Source of the DNA: M55B112 sp040903745
GTDB taxonomy: Bacteria; Bacteroidota; Bacteroidia; Bacteroidales; GCA-2748055
Assembly (NCBI GenBank): GCA_040903745.1
Contig: JBBDUV010000018.1
Span: 1 to 57,667 of the forward strand
Reading direction: 5' to 3'
DNA length: 57,667 bases
The notes below the pieces were generated by a model. The model did no database searches and was not told where the DNA came from. It saw only the letters and a list, made by a program, of their open reading frames with translations. The translations under genes and the position numbers were made by a program. Positions 17,192-25,222 of the stretch are shown piece by piece. How positions within the stretch are numbered: position 1 is the first letter of the stretch; each line of letters starts with the position of its first letter.

Positions 17192-18301
17192 ATGGATATG
17201 AATATTTCAAACGACTCACGAATTATTTTAACCCTGGATGCGGGGGGCACCAATTTTGTCTTTTCTGCCATCCAGGCCAATAAAGAGATTTTAAAACCCA
17301 TCCGTAAACCTGCAAATTCCGATAATCTGGAGCTGCTGTTAAGCAATGTTATTGAAGGCTTTGAGGAGGCCACGAGTAATATCCCCGGTAAAGCCTCTGC
17401 GATCAGCTTTGCTTTTCCCGGTCCGGCCGATTACCCCCTGGGCATTATTGGTAACCTGCCAAATTTTACTGCATTTACGGGTGGAGTGGCCCTCGGTCCG
17501 ATGCTGGAGGATCACTTCGGAATTCCTGTATATATCAACAACGACGGAAATCTGTTTACCTATGGTGAAGCCCTGGCAGGATTTCTGCCTGATCTGAACC
17601 GGCGGTTAAAAGAAGCTGGCAGTATAAAGCAATATGATAGTCTGATAGGATTTACCCTGGGAACCGGGTTTGGCGCAGGGATCGTTATCAATGATCAGAT
17701 GTTGCTTGGAAACAGCACCAGTGGTCCGGAGGTGCATAATACATTGAATGCATGGAACGAAAAATGGAACGCTGAGGAGAGCGTAAGCACCAGGGCCATT
17801 CAGCGGGTATATGCTGAGGAGGCTGACAAGAAGTTTGACGGGTCGTTGATGCCTAAGGATATATATAAGATAGCCAAAGGAGAAAAGCAAGGTAACCGTG
17901 AAGCTGCAATTGTATCTTTCAAAACTTACGGAAAAAGCCTGGGTAATTCCATTGCCAACGCCATGTCACTGATCGATGCCCTTGTGGTACTCGGGGGAGG
18001 AATAACAGCAGCGTGGGACCTCTTTGCTCCGGCTATGTTTGATTTGCTTAATAGCGAGTATACAGACTTCAGGGGAAACAGATCGCCAAAACTATCTTAT
18101 AAGGTGTTTAATCTGGAGGATGAGAAAGAGTTTAACAGCTTTGCAAAAGGAAAGGTGGAGGAAATTACTGTACCCCGAAGTGGGCGCAAAATACAGTATG
18201 ATGCCCTGGCCAGGAACGGGGTAGGGCTCTCTTCGATCGGGGGCAGTGAGGCAATCGCCCTGGGAGCTTACGCTTTTGCACTGCAGCAGTTGGATAGGTA
18301 G
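17192..18301 (+). CDS. ROK-family sugar kinase
   Basis: A 369-residue kinase with ROK features: phosphate-1 motif LTLDAGGTNFVFSAI, AISFAFPGPADY, the sugar-binding IPVYINNDGNLFTYGEAL and GFTLGTGFGAGIVIND. The zinc-binding CxCGxxGC motif typical of many ROK members is not seen, so this is a divergent glucokinase or fructokinase-like protein. VVLGGGITAAWDLF is the second ATP motif. It follows the MFS sugar porter on the same strand, suggesting uptake and phosphorylation of one sugar. The start ATG at 17192 is chosen by length; a downstream ATG at 17198 is possible. Confidence 0.88.
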   Translation: MDMNISNDSRIILTLDAGGTNFVFSAIQANKEILKPIRKPANSDNLELLLSNVIEGFEEATSNIPGKASAISFAFPGPADYPLGIIGNLPNFTAFTGGVALGPMLEDHFGIPVYINNDGNLFTYGEALAGFLPDLNRRLKEAGSIKQYDSLIGFTLGTGFGAGIVINDQMLLGNSTSGPEVHNTLNAWNEKWNAEESVSTRAIQRVYAEEADKKFDGSLMPKDIYKIAKGEKQGNREAAIVSFKTYGKSLGNSIANAMSLIDALVVLGGGITAAWDLFAPAMFDLLNSEYTDFRGNRSPKLSYKVFNLEDEKEFNSFAKGKVEEITVPRSGRKIQYDALARNGVGLSSIGGSEAIALGAYAFALQQLDR

Positions 18302-18459
18302 ACAGATAATTCTGGTACCAGGTTGATGTTATATCCTCTCGGTCTATTTTGCGTTTTGGTAGCAGCAGAGAAAAGATGAATTATAGTTCTGGAAATTCTG
18401 TCAGGGCCTTATCATTCTGGCCCATTGAATTACTTTTCGGTCGCATGATAAATGCTTTT

Positions 18460-19749
18460 CTAAAATGAGTAAATAACACTCATCAGTCCTCTGAGATTGG
18501 ACACCGGAGTGAGTGTCTGAGGGATGTAATTTACATCATAGTCACTTCCATAAGCTGCGGTTGTATATTCAAGTTCCAGCGCGATTTTCGTTTTATTGGA
18601 GATGAATATCAGCCGGGGTGAGACCCGCCATAGTGAAGCAATGTTGGTTCCGAGTCCGTACACAGGATTCCCCGGATTCGACATGGTCTCTTTGGTACCC
18701 TTGTTGCTGAGGATTCCACCAAAAATACCTGTCTTGACTTTGGTTCCATTGGTGTGCACCTCACCCCAGAGAGACAGGTTTTGAAGTGGGGTATAACTTT
18801 GCTGACCGGTAATGGGATTATCGATACTCTTTACTGCAAAGCCGCTGATAGACAAAACATCGGCAATGTTCTCCCCGTACCGTCCATGAAGTTTGATGGT
18901 AACAGGTCGAAGGGTGATTTTTGTGAATGCAATAGCTGTGAGGCCACTTACCTTTTCATTAACCTGGTGCGTCGTAAATAACCAATCGCTTGAAAGTCGT
19001 GGGACAACAGTTTTGTAAGCTATTCCGGCACCAAGTATCATGGAACTGCCTGCTTCTGTGTTTCCTGTATGATAGTGTGCTTGCAGATGCATATCAGGAA
19101 CGGCCGAATTTCTTAAAAAGGTGGAGCTAATAAGTGTTTTGCTGTTGTCTGATGGATCAGGTCCACGCGTTGTAAAATCCCTTTGAGAAAGCGCTGCTGC
19201 CATGAAATGAACACTACCAAATGCATGGGTGAGTCGTATCTGTGGGTTCCTGGCAAAGGATTGTATTGGCACACCGGTGTTAAAAGAGATCGTTCCCGGA
19301 AAGCAGGCTGTTACAAACAGAGGATTCCAGAACTGTCCGGTAAGCAGTTCGGTATTTTCCCAATTGAGCTTGATCATTGCGTGTCTCAACCTGAATAGGT
19401 TGATATTGGCATTGCTTTGAGCAAAAAAATCGCCTTCAATGACCCCTGATGTTTTTGCACCGAAGGCATCCGGACCGGTAATCGAGATGGATAATCTTGA
19501 CTGGACCGCCAGGAAGTTGAAGTTGGGTTGTGCATTGATATCCACATTGTCAATAGATAATGCTTCCGGGGATGGCCAGAGGAGGTAGTGTCCCTCTCTT
19601 GCTGCAACGGTTTGCCTTGAATCCCAAAAAAAATCGTTTTTAACAAATCCTGAGATTTTTACTCCAAAATCAGACTCTTTTTCCTGTGCGGAGGTTGATG
19701 TTCCTAAAAACAATCCTGTAATTGTGAGGGCAATAATTATCCTTCTCAT
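18460..19749 (-). CDS. outer membrane porin-like beta-barrel protein
   Basis: A 429-residue protein with a clear signal peptide (RRIIIALTITGLFLGTSTSAQE) and a C-terminus ending in aromatic MSVIYSF, as in outer membrane barrels. It shows alternating amphipathic strands throughout and FGVKISGFVKNDFFWDSRQ near the start, resembling DcaP-like or related Bacteroidota porin families. No plug or TonB box is seen. The substrate is unknown. The gene is single on its strand with the downstream flank at 18302-18459 unoccupied. Confidence 0.75.
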   Translation of the reverse strand: MRRIIIALTITGLFLGTSTSAQEKESDFGVKISGFVKNDFFWDSRQTVAAREGHYLLWPSPEALSIDNVDINAQPNFNFLAVQSRLSISITGPDAFGAKTSGVIEGDFFAQSNANINLFRLRHAMIKLNWENTELLTGQFWNPLFVTACFPGTISFNTGVPIQSFARNPQIRLTHAFGSVHFMAAALSQRDFTTRGPDPSDNSKTLISSTFLRNSAVPDMHLQAHYHTGNTEAGSSMILGAGIAYKTVVPRLSSDWLFTTHQVNEKVSGLTAIAFTKITLRPVTIKLHGRYGENIADVLSISGFAVKSIDNPITGQQSYTPLQNLSLWGEVHTNGTKVKTGIFGGILSNKGTKETMSNPGNPVYGLGTNIASLWRVSPRLIFISNKTKIALELEYTTAAYGSDYDVNYIPQTLTPVSNLRGLMSVIYSF

Positions 19750-19888
19750 AGTAATATTTTTTTATTTCTTTAGAATGAACTCTTCTCTCTCTATCATGAT
19801 TCTAAATATTGCCTGATTCAAAAACGAGAATGACGCAATAGTTGACGTTTTGGTTTCGATGTACAAATATAGAGAACATTTTTACCAA

Positions 19889-19953
19889 GGCAGATCACAA
19901 TGGCAGATCACAATGGCAGATCACAATGGCAGATCACAATGGCAGATCACAAT
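19889..19953. repeat. 13-bp tandem repeat, five copies
   Basis: Five perfect copies of GGCAGATCACAAT run from 19889 to 19953 and stop exactly at the end of the TPR gene (stop at 19954 on the minus strand). Perfect identity points to recent slippage. Confidence 0.97.
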
Positions 19954-20709
19954 TTATAATCTTTCCGGCGGGAACAGCCGCTCAATGAAATTTCTTTTTT
20001 TCTGTGGTCGACCCAACAATGAATTCAGATTATTCTCAGCCGTCAGGTTCCTGTCCCACAACTCAAGTGCCTTTTGGTAGCATATTGCTGCAGAATCGTA
20101 CACTTCCCTATGCCGGTAAACAATGCCCAGGTTAGTAAAACTTACAGACATTCTCCGGTCAAGCTCCGCTTGCGCCTCAGTAATTTCATCAATGCGTGAT
20201 TCAAGAAATTTCTCCCGCACTTCCGTCGAATACCCTTCAAGTCCACTGGTGAAATCGCCAATAATGGTTTGTTTGATCTGCAGTTCATCTAAATCCCCAA
20301 AATTTTCTTTCCAATTTTCATATATACGCATACTTTTACGCACAGCCGTTTCGGCCCTTGCTACCAGTGAGTCGCGTTCCCAGTCGTCATAATATTCACC
20401 AAAAATTCCCAGTGTAAGCCACGCCGCCGCCCTGTTGTTGTATATCACCCCCAATTCGAAGGAAGAGGCGTAGTGATTCGTTGATGTATAGATCGACTCA
20501 ATGGTATCCATCAGCTGAAAAACCGAGTCAAACTGATTCAAAGCGGCAAAGTTGTTGTACTCTTCATAGAGCTCCCGCGCCGGTTTGATTCTTGGATCCA
20601 CAGACGCCTCCTGGTCCCTGTAGTATTTACGCGAGATAACTATGGCTATTATAACAAGAACACCCATTGTAATAATGAGTGTTCTTGCCGGTTTGCTTAT
20701 TCGAACCAT
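19954..20709 (-). CDS. membrane-anchored TPR-like hypothetical protein
   Basis: A 251-residue protein with one N-terminal membrane anchor (TLIITMGVLVIIAIVISRKYY) and a helical remainder. The C-terminal part, FTNLGIVYRHREVYDSAAICYQKALELWD, is a recognisable tetratricopeptide repeat. It starts within the stop of the upstream SSS symporter gene (TAATG, one-base overlap), so the two are translationally coupled. I infer a role in assembling or regulating the symporter; no enzymatic motif is present. Confidence 0.75.
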   Translation of the reverse strand: MVRISKPARTLIITMGVLVIIAIVISRKYYRDQEASVDPRIKPARELYEEYNNFAALNQFDSVFQLMDTIESIYTSTNHYASSFELGVIYNNRAAAWLTLGIFGEYYDDWERDSLVARAETAVRKSMRIYENWKENFGDLDELQIKQTIIGDFTSGLEGYSTEVREKFLESRIDEITEAQAELDRRMSVSFTNLGIVYRHREVYDSAAICYQKALELWDRNLTAENNLNSLLGRPQKKRNFIERLFPPERL

Positions 20710-22379
20710 TAAGAATGTACATTTTCTACCAGGAATTTACGGATTTCGACCGGTGTTTCCTTTGTCATTTTCGATACAACAATATTCACTATGATGGCCA
20801 ATGGTGCTCCAAAGATGGCAAAGTACCAGGCCTCCAGCCAGTAGCTGATAAATTCATGTGCTGGTAGTACAGCCCCCATTTTTCCGGCAATAAAGTAGGT
20901 CAGCGCCACAACAGAAACCAGTCCTCCGGCTATCAGACCCGCAATGGCGCCCTGCCTGTTCGATCCGCTCCACCATATTCCAAGGAGGAACAGCGGGAAG
21001 ATGGTACAACCCGCAAGGGAGAAGGCAACAGCTACTAATTCTCCGATCAGGGCCAGTTCTGCCAGGGCAATTACTGTAACTATAATGGCCATCAGGATGG
21101 TTCCCAGCCTGGCGGCAATAAGCTGATTCCGGGGTTTGGCATCCGGATTTATTACTTTAACATAGAGGTCATGCGCAAAGGCGGATGACCCAGCCACAAG
21201 GAGTCCGGAGACCGTTGAAAAGGCAGCCGACACCCCACCTGCGGCCAGCAGGCCGACAATGAGCGGGTGCACATTTCCAAGTTGTGCGGTATATACTACG
21301 ATTGCGTCTTTTGCCAACTTTCCTACTTCCGGGTTAGCAGAAAGGATCTTTCCAAACGCGGCGTAGGCAGGTGCGCTCCAGTAGAGAATGCAGATAAAAA
21401 AGAGTCCCCAGACAACCGACCAGCGGGCATCACTCGCTTTGGGAACCACATAGAAACGCTGGATCACATGTGGGAGTCCGGCGGTGCCCACCATCAGTGA
21501 GAAGGCAATAGCGATCCACTGAAAAAAGGTTTTTCCTGTTGCCGGATCCCACGGCATGGCGAATTCAGGAGCCGGCGACATGGCAAATTCATGGCCGAGG
21601 GAGTTGAATAGCTGACCGGTCTCTGCCAGCGGCACCCCGGAAACAATATCTGAAACTACTGAACCATAACCGATCTGGGGCAATAGCCAGAAATAGTCAA
21701 ACTTGAAGGTCAAAATGAAGAGGGGGATCAGGAATGAAATGATGATGATTACATACTGGATCTGCATGTTTTTTGTCACCCCCAGCATTCCGGAAATGAG
21801 CGTATAGGCCAGCACCACCGTTCCCCCGATAATGACTGCGAGCGCATAATCGATCCCCAGGATCCACTTGAACATGAGCCCGATACCACCAAATTGTCCG
21901 ACGCAATAGGCAATGGATATGAAGATAGCAATAATGGCGCCTACGGCCCTGAGTGATTGTGAATAGTAGCGGTCGCCGATAAAGTCTGCCGCCGTATATT
22001 TTCCGTATTTCCTGATCTGCCCGGCCATCAGGATCAGCAGCAGCACATATCCGCCGGTCCACCCAACCACATAGGCCAGGCCATGGTAGCCGGAGCCATA
22101 CATCAGAGCGGCCATCCCCAGGAAAGAGGCCGCGCTCATCCAGTTGGACGCGATGGCCATGCCCGATCCGACCTTGGAGATACCCCGGCCGGCAGCGTAA
22201 TAATCGTTGGTGTTTTTTGCGCGAAACACAACTCCTACCATAACAAAAAGGACAAGAATAAATAGAAGTATGATCGCAGGTCCTGTCTGAAAACCACCTT
22301 CAAGTTCTGTGGCTGCGGAAGCGGCTTTTGCCAGTGCCGGTGCTGCCAGTAACATCAGTAAACTATATGTTTTTTTCAT
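20709..22379 (-). CDS. sodium:solute symporter (acetate/ActP-like)
   Basis: A 556-residue SSS-family transporter of about 13 helices. After an N-terminal hydrophobic segment come TNDYYAAGRGISKVGSGMAI, ASNWMSAASFLGMAALMYGS and IADFIGDRYYS-like loops that match ActP/cation-acetate symporters; SAAFSTVSGLLVAGSSAFAHD is the typical late motif. Such proteins import acetate or other monocarboxylates. In Bacteroidota they often pair with a small DUF4212-type subunit, here 22535-23287. Translation is coupled to the TPR gene downstream. Confidence 0.9.
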   Translation of the reverse strand: MKKTYSLLMLLAAPALAKAASAATELEGGFQTGPAIILLFILVLFVMVGVVFRAKNTNDYYAAGRGISKVGSGMAIASNWMSAASFLGMAALMYGSGYHGLAYVVGWTGGYVLLLILMAGQIRKYGKYTAADFIGDRYYSQSLRAVGAIIAIFISIAYCVGQFGGIGLMFKWILGIDYALAVIIGGTVVLAYTLISGMLGVTKNMQIQYVIIIISFLIPLFILTFKFDYFWLLPQIGYGSVVSDIVSGVPLAETGQLFNSLGHEFAMSPAPEFAMPWDPATGKTFFQWIAIAFSLMVGTAGLPHVIQRFYVVPKASDARWSVVWGLFFICILYWSAPAYAAFGKILSANPEVGKLAKDAIVVYTAQLGNVHPLIVGLLAAGGVSAAFSTVSGLLVAGSSAFAHDLYVKVINPDAKPRNQLIAARLGTILMAIIVTVIALAELALIGELVAVAFSLAGCTIFPLFLLGIWWSGSNRQGAIAGLIAGGLVSVVALTYFIAGKMGAVLPAHEFISYWLEAWYFAIFGAPLAIIVNIVVSKMTKETPVEIRKFLVENVHS

Positions 22380-22534
22380 GCCTGATTTTATTTGTTCAAC
22401 AGATTAATCACTGTTGTTCTCTCCAAAGCGGAGTAACTGTTGATGATCATGCTGTTTAATTTTATATGTGTAAATTCTTTATTCAATGATATGGGGTTCA
22501 TTTGATTTTTTTTCGGATTTTGAGAATATTCAGA

Positions 22535-23287
22535 TTAGTCACTTATTCCCAATAATTTGTTCCGGCGGTCGGACCTCACACAATAGAGCCAGCAAAGACC
22601 TATAAACAGGATCAATAGAAAGACTGATGTGTAGAAGTAGTGGAAAGGAAATCCCAGGAATTTTGTGTCTGTTAGCACCGACTGGTTGTGAACCAGGTAT
22701 TTTTGCATAATGGAAGGCAGATTGATTACTGCTTCTTCAGGCAGGGATGCGATACCCTGGGCAGTAAGTTCAAGGGGTAGTATTCGGGTGAGGGGATCAT
22801 GTTTCGAGAGCCCCAGTACCGGAATATAACTATTGGCGAGGGTGTTCTTTGTAGCTATATACACCTCATCATTTAAGCTTATCCCGCTTGCCTTTAGCGC
22901 TTCGAAGTCGGAAATTTCAGTTGCCATTGCACGCCTGAGTGAATCTGGTGTCAGACGGATCGCTGACCAGCTCATTGATCGGGCCAGCAGTGATCTCTCA
23001 TCTTCGTTGATGGCAATTTTGCCCAGCACAAAGAGGGTGGAATGTGCGAAAGCCTGAAGTTCTGTCTTTTCTGCGATATCTTGTTTAACGCTTTCCCAAA
23101 CATTTTCGAAAGCCGTGAAGGGAGGCTCAGGTGTGGGTTTTTCCATCACCCGCAGCGCAATTTGAAATCCAAAGATGGCGATGAACCAGATGGATGCCAG
23201 CCAAACCACGATGCTCCTGTTAAATCGGGCGCGGTCGGTCGTTGGCTTGAAGAAGCTAATGTGATAGCCGTTGTCGGATTCTTTCAT
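22535..23287 (-). CDS. symporter small subunit (DUF4212-like) with large insertion
   Basis: The ends match the two-helix sodium/substrate symporter small subunit (DUF4212/TIGR03647): an N-terminal segment WLASIWFIAIFGFQIALRV after YHISFFKPT, and a C-terminal FHYFYTSVFLLILFIGLCWL followed by basic residues. Normal members are about 80-100 residues; this one has 250, because about 165 residues, probably periplasmic and helical, are inserted between the two helices. It lies upstream of the large symporter subunit with a 155-bp gap. The insertion may be a regulatory or sensory domain. Confidence 0.7.
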   Translation of the reverse strand: MKESDNGYHISFFKPTTDRARFNRSIVVWLASIWFIAIFGFQIALRVMEKPTPEPPFTAFENVWESVKQDIAEKTELQAFAHSTLFVLGKIAINEDERSLLARSMSWSAIRLTPDSLRRAMATEISDFEALKASGISLNDEVYIATKNTLANSYIPVLGLSKHDPLTRILPLELTAQGIASLPEEAVINLPSIMQKYLVHNQSVLTDTKFLGFPFHYFYTSVFLLILFIGLCWLYCVRSDRRNKLLGISD

Positions 23288-23645
23288 AGGTTTTTGAGGG
23301 TTGTTATATTGTTAATACTATGATCCAGTTACTCATTCAATTGACAGGCTTTAAATATATATGAAATACTTTAAAAGAGAACAGATTTTTTCTGTTTTTT
23401 AGAATAGGATTATTTAACAGTCTATGAATCAGAAAAATATTGTGAATTGTTATTTAGAAAGAGACGATTCTTCATGCAGGAGTTCTTTTAAAGCCGGCTC
23501 ATCGTTAACGGAAAGAAGTTTAAACATAGAAGTGACTGCTGTGCACCTTGCTATTACTGGCTTTCCGGTAATCTCCCGTAATTGCTACTGGGATTTCTGT
23601 CAATTATTGTTAATTTTGTTCGATGAGAAGTAAATTGTAGGGACG
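23288..23645. other. intergenic region, no gene supported
   Basis: Divergent control regions for the symporter and the abl genes must lie here. A 69-codon frame at 23424-23633 has no recognisable features and is not annotated. Confidence 0.4.
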
Positions 23646-23945
23646 ATGATTTTCGATGAAGCACAGCAAGCGATTGCGAACAAAATTGAGAACAACAGGG
23701 ATATCTCCAAATGGAGGGACTGGAAATGGCAGTTGAAACATTCTGTGAAGTCGCTGGATCAGTTTGAGAAGCTAACGGGGATCAGGTTTGAAAGCAAGGA
23801 GAGAGATGAGCTTCTTAAAACGTTTGATAAGTTTCCGTTATCGGTTACACCCTATTATTTATCGCTTCTTGATAAAAGTGATACCATCTCACTTGTTCCG
23901 GAAAACAATGAAAGATTACAGAGGAGGGATAATAATGACGGATAA
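23646..23945 (+). pseudogene. ablA: truncated lysine 2,3-aminomutase (AblA/KamA), N-terminus only
   Basis: The first ~80 residues match the N-terminus of lysine 2,3-aminomutase: WRDWKWQLKHSVKSLDQFEK, then LTGIRF and KFPLSVTPYYLSLLDKSD. After this the frame runs into unrelated sequence and stops at 99 residues, overlapping the ablB start. The radical-SAM CxxxCxxC core and PLP lysine are absent (normal length is about 400+). I infer an internal deletion of most of ablA between the N-terminus and the ablB ribosome site. An assembly error is an alternative. Confidence 0.75.
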
Positions 23946-24783
23946 GATTGAAAAAATTGGAAAAAAATCAATCATACAACATGGTGACCATAACAAGCGG
24001 ATCTACCTGATCAAGCTCGACCCACAGGATGTCGGAGTCATCATACCACAGCTAAATGCGCTGGCCAGGGATCAATCCTACTCGAAGATCTTTTGTAAGG
24101 TGCCGGCCTGGGCAGCCCCGGTTTTCAATTCCGATGGTTTTATCATGGAGGCTTTCATACCTCACTTTTACTGCGGAACAGAAAACGTCTGTTTTATGTC
24201 AAAATTTTTGAATTCCGACCGGCTGCTTGGGATGGAGGTCGACCAGCTGATCGCTTTTAGCTCCCTGCTGTTAGAGTATAAGAGTACTGACCTTGAGGGA
24301 ACCGCAGTTGCCCATACCGATGAATCTCCGGTTCTACGGCTTCACGAAGAACTGGCAGAAGAGATTTCAAAATTATACGATCAGGTCTTTAAAAGCTATC
24401 CGTTTCCTATTACCGATCCGGCTTATATCAGACAGACAATGCAGAAAAATATCCGGTACTATGGTGTGAAAGAGAGAGGACGGCTGATTGCACTCTCTTC
24501 GGCGGAGATGGATCCGGAAAGCAGAAATGTTGAGATGACCGATTTTGCAACTTTGCCGGCAGCAAGAGGTAAAAAGTTGTCACTTAAATTACTGGAGAGC
24601 ATGGAAAAGGAGATGAAGGAGGCCGGAATGATAACGCTTTACACCATCTCCAGACTAAATTCTTTTCCGATGAACAAGACTTTCCTGAATAGAGGTTACA
24701 GTTATTCTGGAACATTGATCAATAATACAAATATCGCGGGGAACATTGAGAGTATGAATGTGTTGTATAAGCACTTAAATTAA
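23935..24783 (+). CDS. ablB: beta-lysine N6-acetyltransferase
   Basis: A 282-residue protein matching AblB: RIYLIKLDPQDVGVIIPQLN at the N-terminus, DFATLPAARGKKLSLKLLES (GNAT acetyl-CoA loop) and ISRLNSFPMNKTFLNRGYSY near the C-terminus. AblB acetylates beta-lysine to N-epsilon-acetyl-beta-lysine, an osmolyte. The ATG at 23935 has a strong AGAGGAGGG site upstream; an earlier frame start at 23788 is ignored. Its partner AblA is truncated, so the substrate beta-lysine may not be made unless another AblA/KamA exists. Confidence 0.85.
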   Translation: MTDKIEKIGKKSIIQHGDHNKRIYLIKLDPQDVGVIIPQLNALARDQSYSKIFCKVPAWAAPVFNSDGFIMEAFIPHFYCGTENVCFMSKFLNSDRLLGMEVDQLIAFSSLLLEYKSTDLEGTAVAHTDESPVLRLHEELAEEISKLYDQVFKSYPFPITDPAYIRQTMQKNIRYYGVKERGRLIALSSAEMDPESRNVEMTDFATLPAARGKKLSLKLLESMEKEMKEAGMITLYTISRLNSFPMNKTFLNRGYSYSGTLINNTNIAGNIESMNVLYKHLN

Positions 24784-24790
24784 ATGTATT

Positions 24791-24994
24791 ATGAATTTGG
24801 GATTGAGATGTGGTTATGCCGAGGAGTGCCCTGTATACCAGGGAGAAACAGAGGTTAAGGATATATCATTGCACCTGTTGCGAAATGTCTTCTGCAACCG
24901 TGGAAAAAAGGGGTGGACCAATTGTAACAGGTATAATTTACTGGAGAAGGGAGGTGAAGTTGGCCCGGAGATTCATCCATATAGTAAAATTTAA
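24791..24994 (+). CDS. small Cys-rich protein, 67 aa
   Basis: A 67-residue protein with six cysteines; GYAEECPVYQGE near the start and RNVFCNRGKKGWTNCNRY later resemble a family of small Bacteroidota proteins of the form ECPxYxG...CxxGxxxWxxCxRY. The spacing suggests a metal or redox role. It lies between ablB and an HTH-like gene/SSS symporter. No function is assigned. Confidence 0.6.
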   Translation: MNLGLRCGYAEECPVYQGETEVKDISLHLLRNVFCNRGKKGWTNCNRYNLLEKGGEVGPEIHPYSKI

Positions 24995-25007
24995 ATTGGT
25001 TTATATT

Positions 25008-25220
25008 ATGAGTTATCAGAAAGCAGAAAAAGAGCTGGATCCTTACGAAAGAAAAGTACTAAATTTATTAGGTAAAAATCAACAGATGAAATTTGGTGAG
25101 ATTATCATGAGACTGGGCCTCTCGGCCAACCATGGTCAGCGCGTTTTGAATTCACTGCTCGATAAAAAGCTTGTTGTACATGGTGGTGGATCAAAATATA
25201 TGCGACCAGAAGAGAAATAG
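25008..25220 (+). CDS. small winged-helix-like DNA-binding protein, 70 aa
   Basis: The 70-residue protein starting MSYQKAEKELDPYERKVLNL has a helix-turn-helix-like layout (KFGEIIMRLGLSANHGQRVL) followed by NSLLDKKLVVHGGGSKYMRP, as in winged-helix regulators. The ATG at 25008 follows upstream purine-rich sequence; a longer reading from 24810 overlaps the Cys-rich gene and is less likely. It is three bases before the SSS symporter start, so it may regulate or accompany it. Confidence 0.6.
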   Translation: MSYQKAEKELDPYERKVLNLLGKNQQMKFGEIIMRLGLSANHGQRVLNSLLDKKLVVHGGGSKYMRPEEK

Positions 25221-25222
25221 CC

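Noticed and set aside
23424..23633. 69-residue frame upstream of the abl locus
   Set aside because: No recognisable motif, odd composition and position in a divergent promoter gap.
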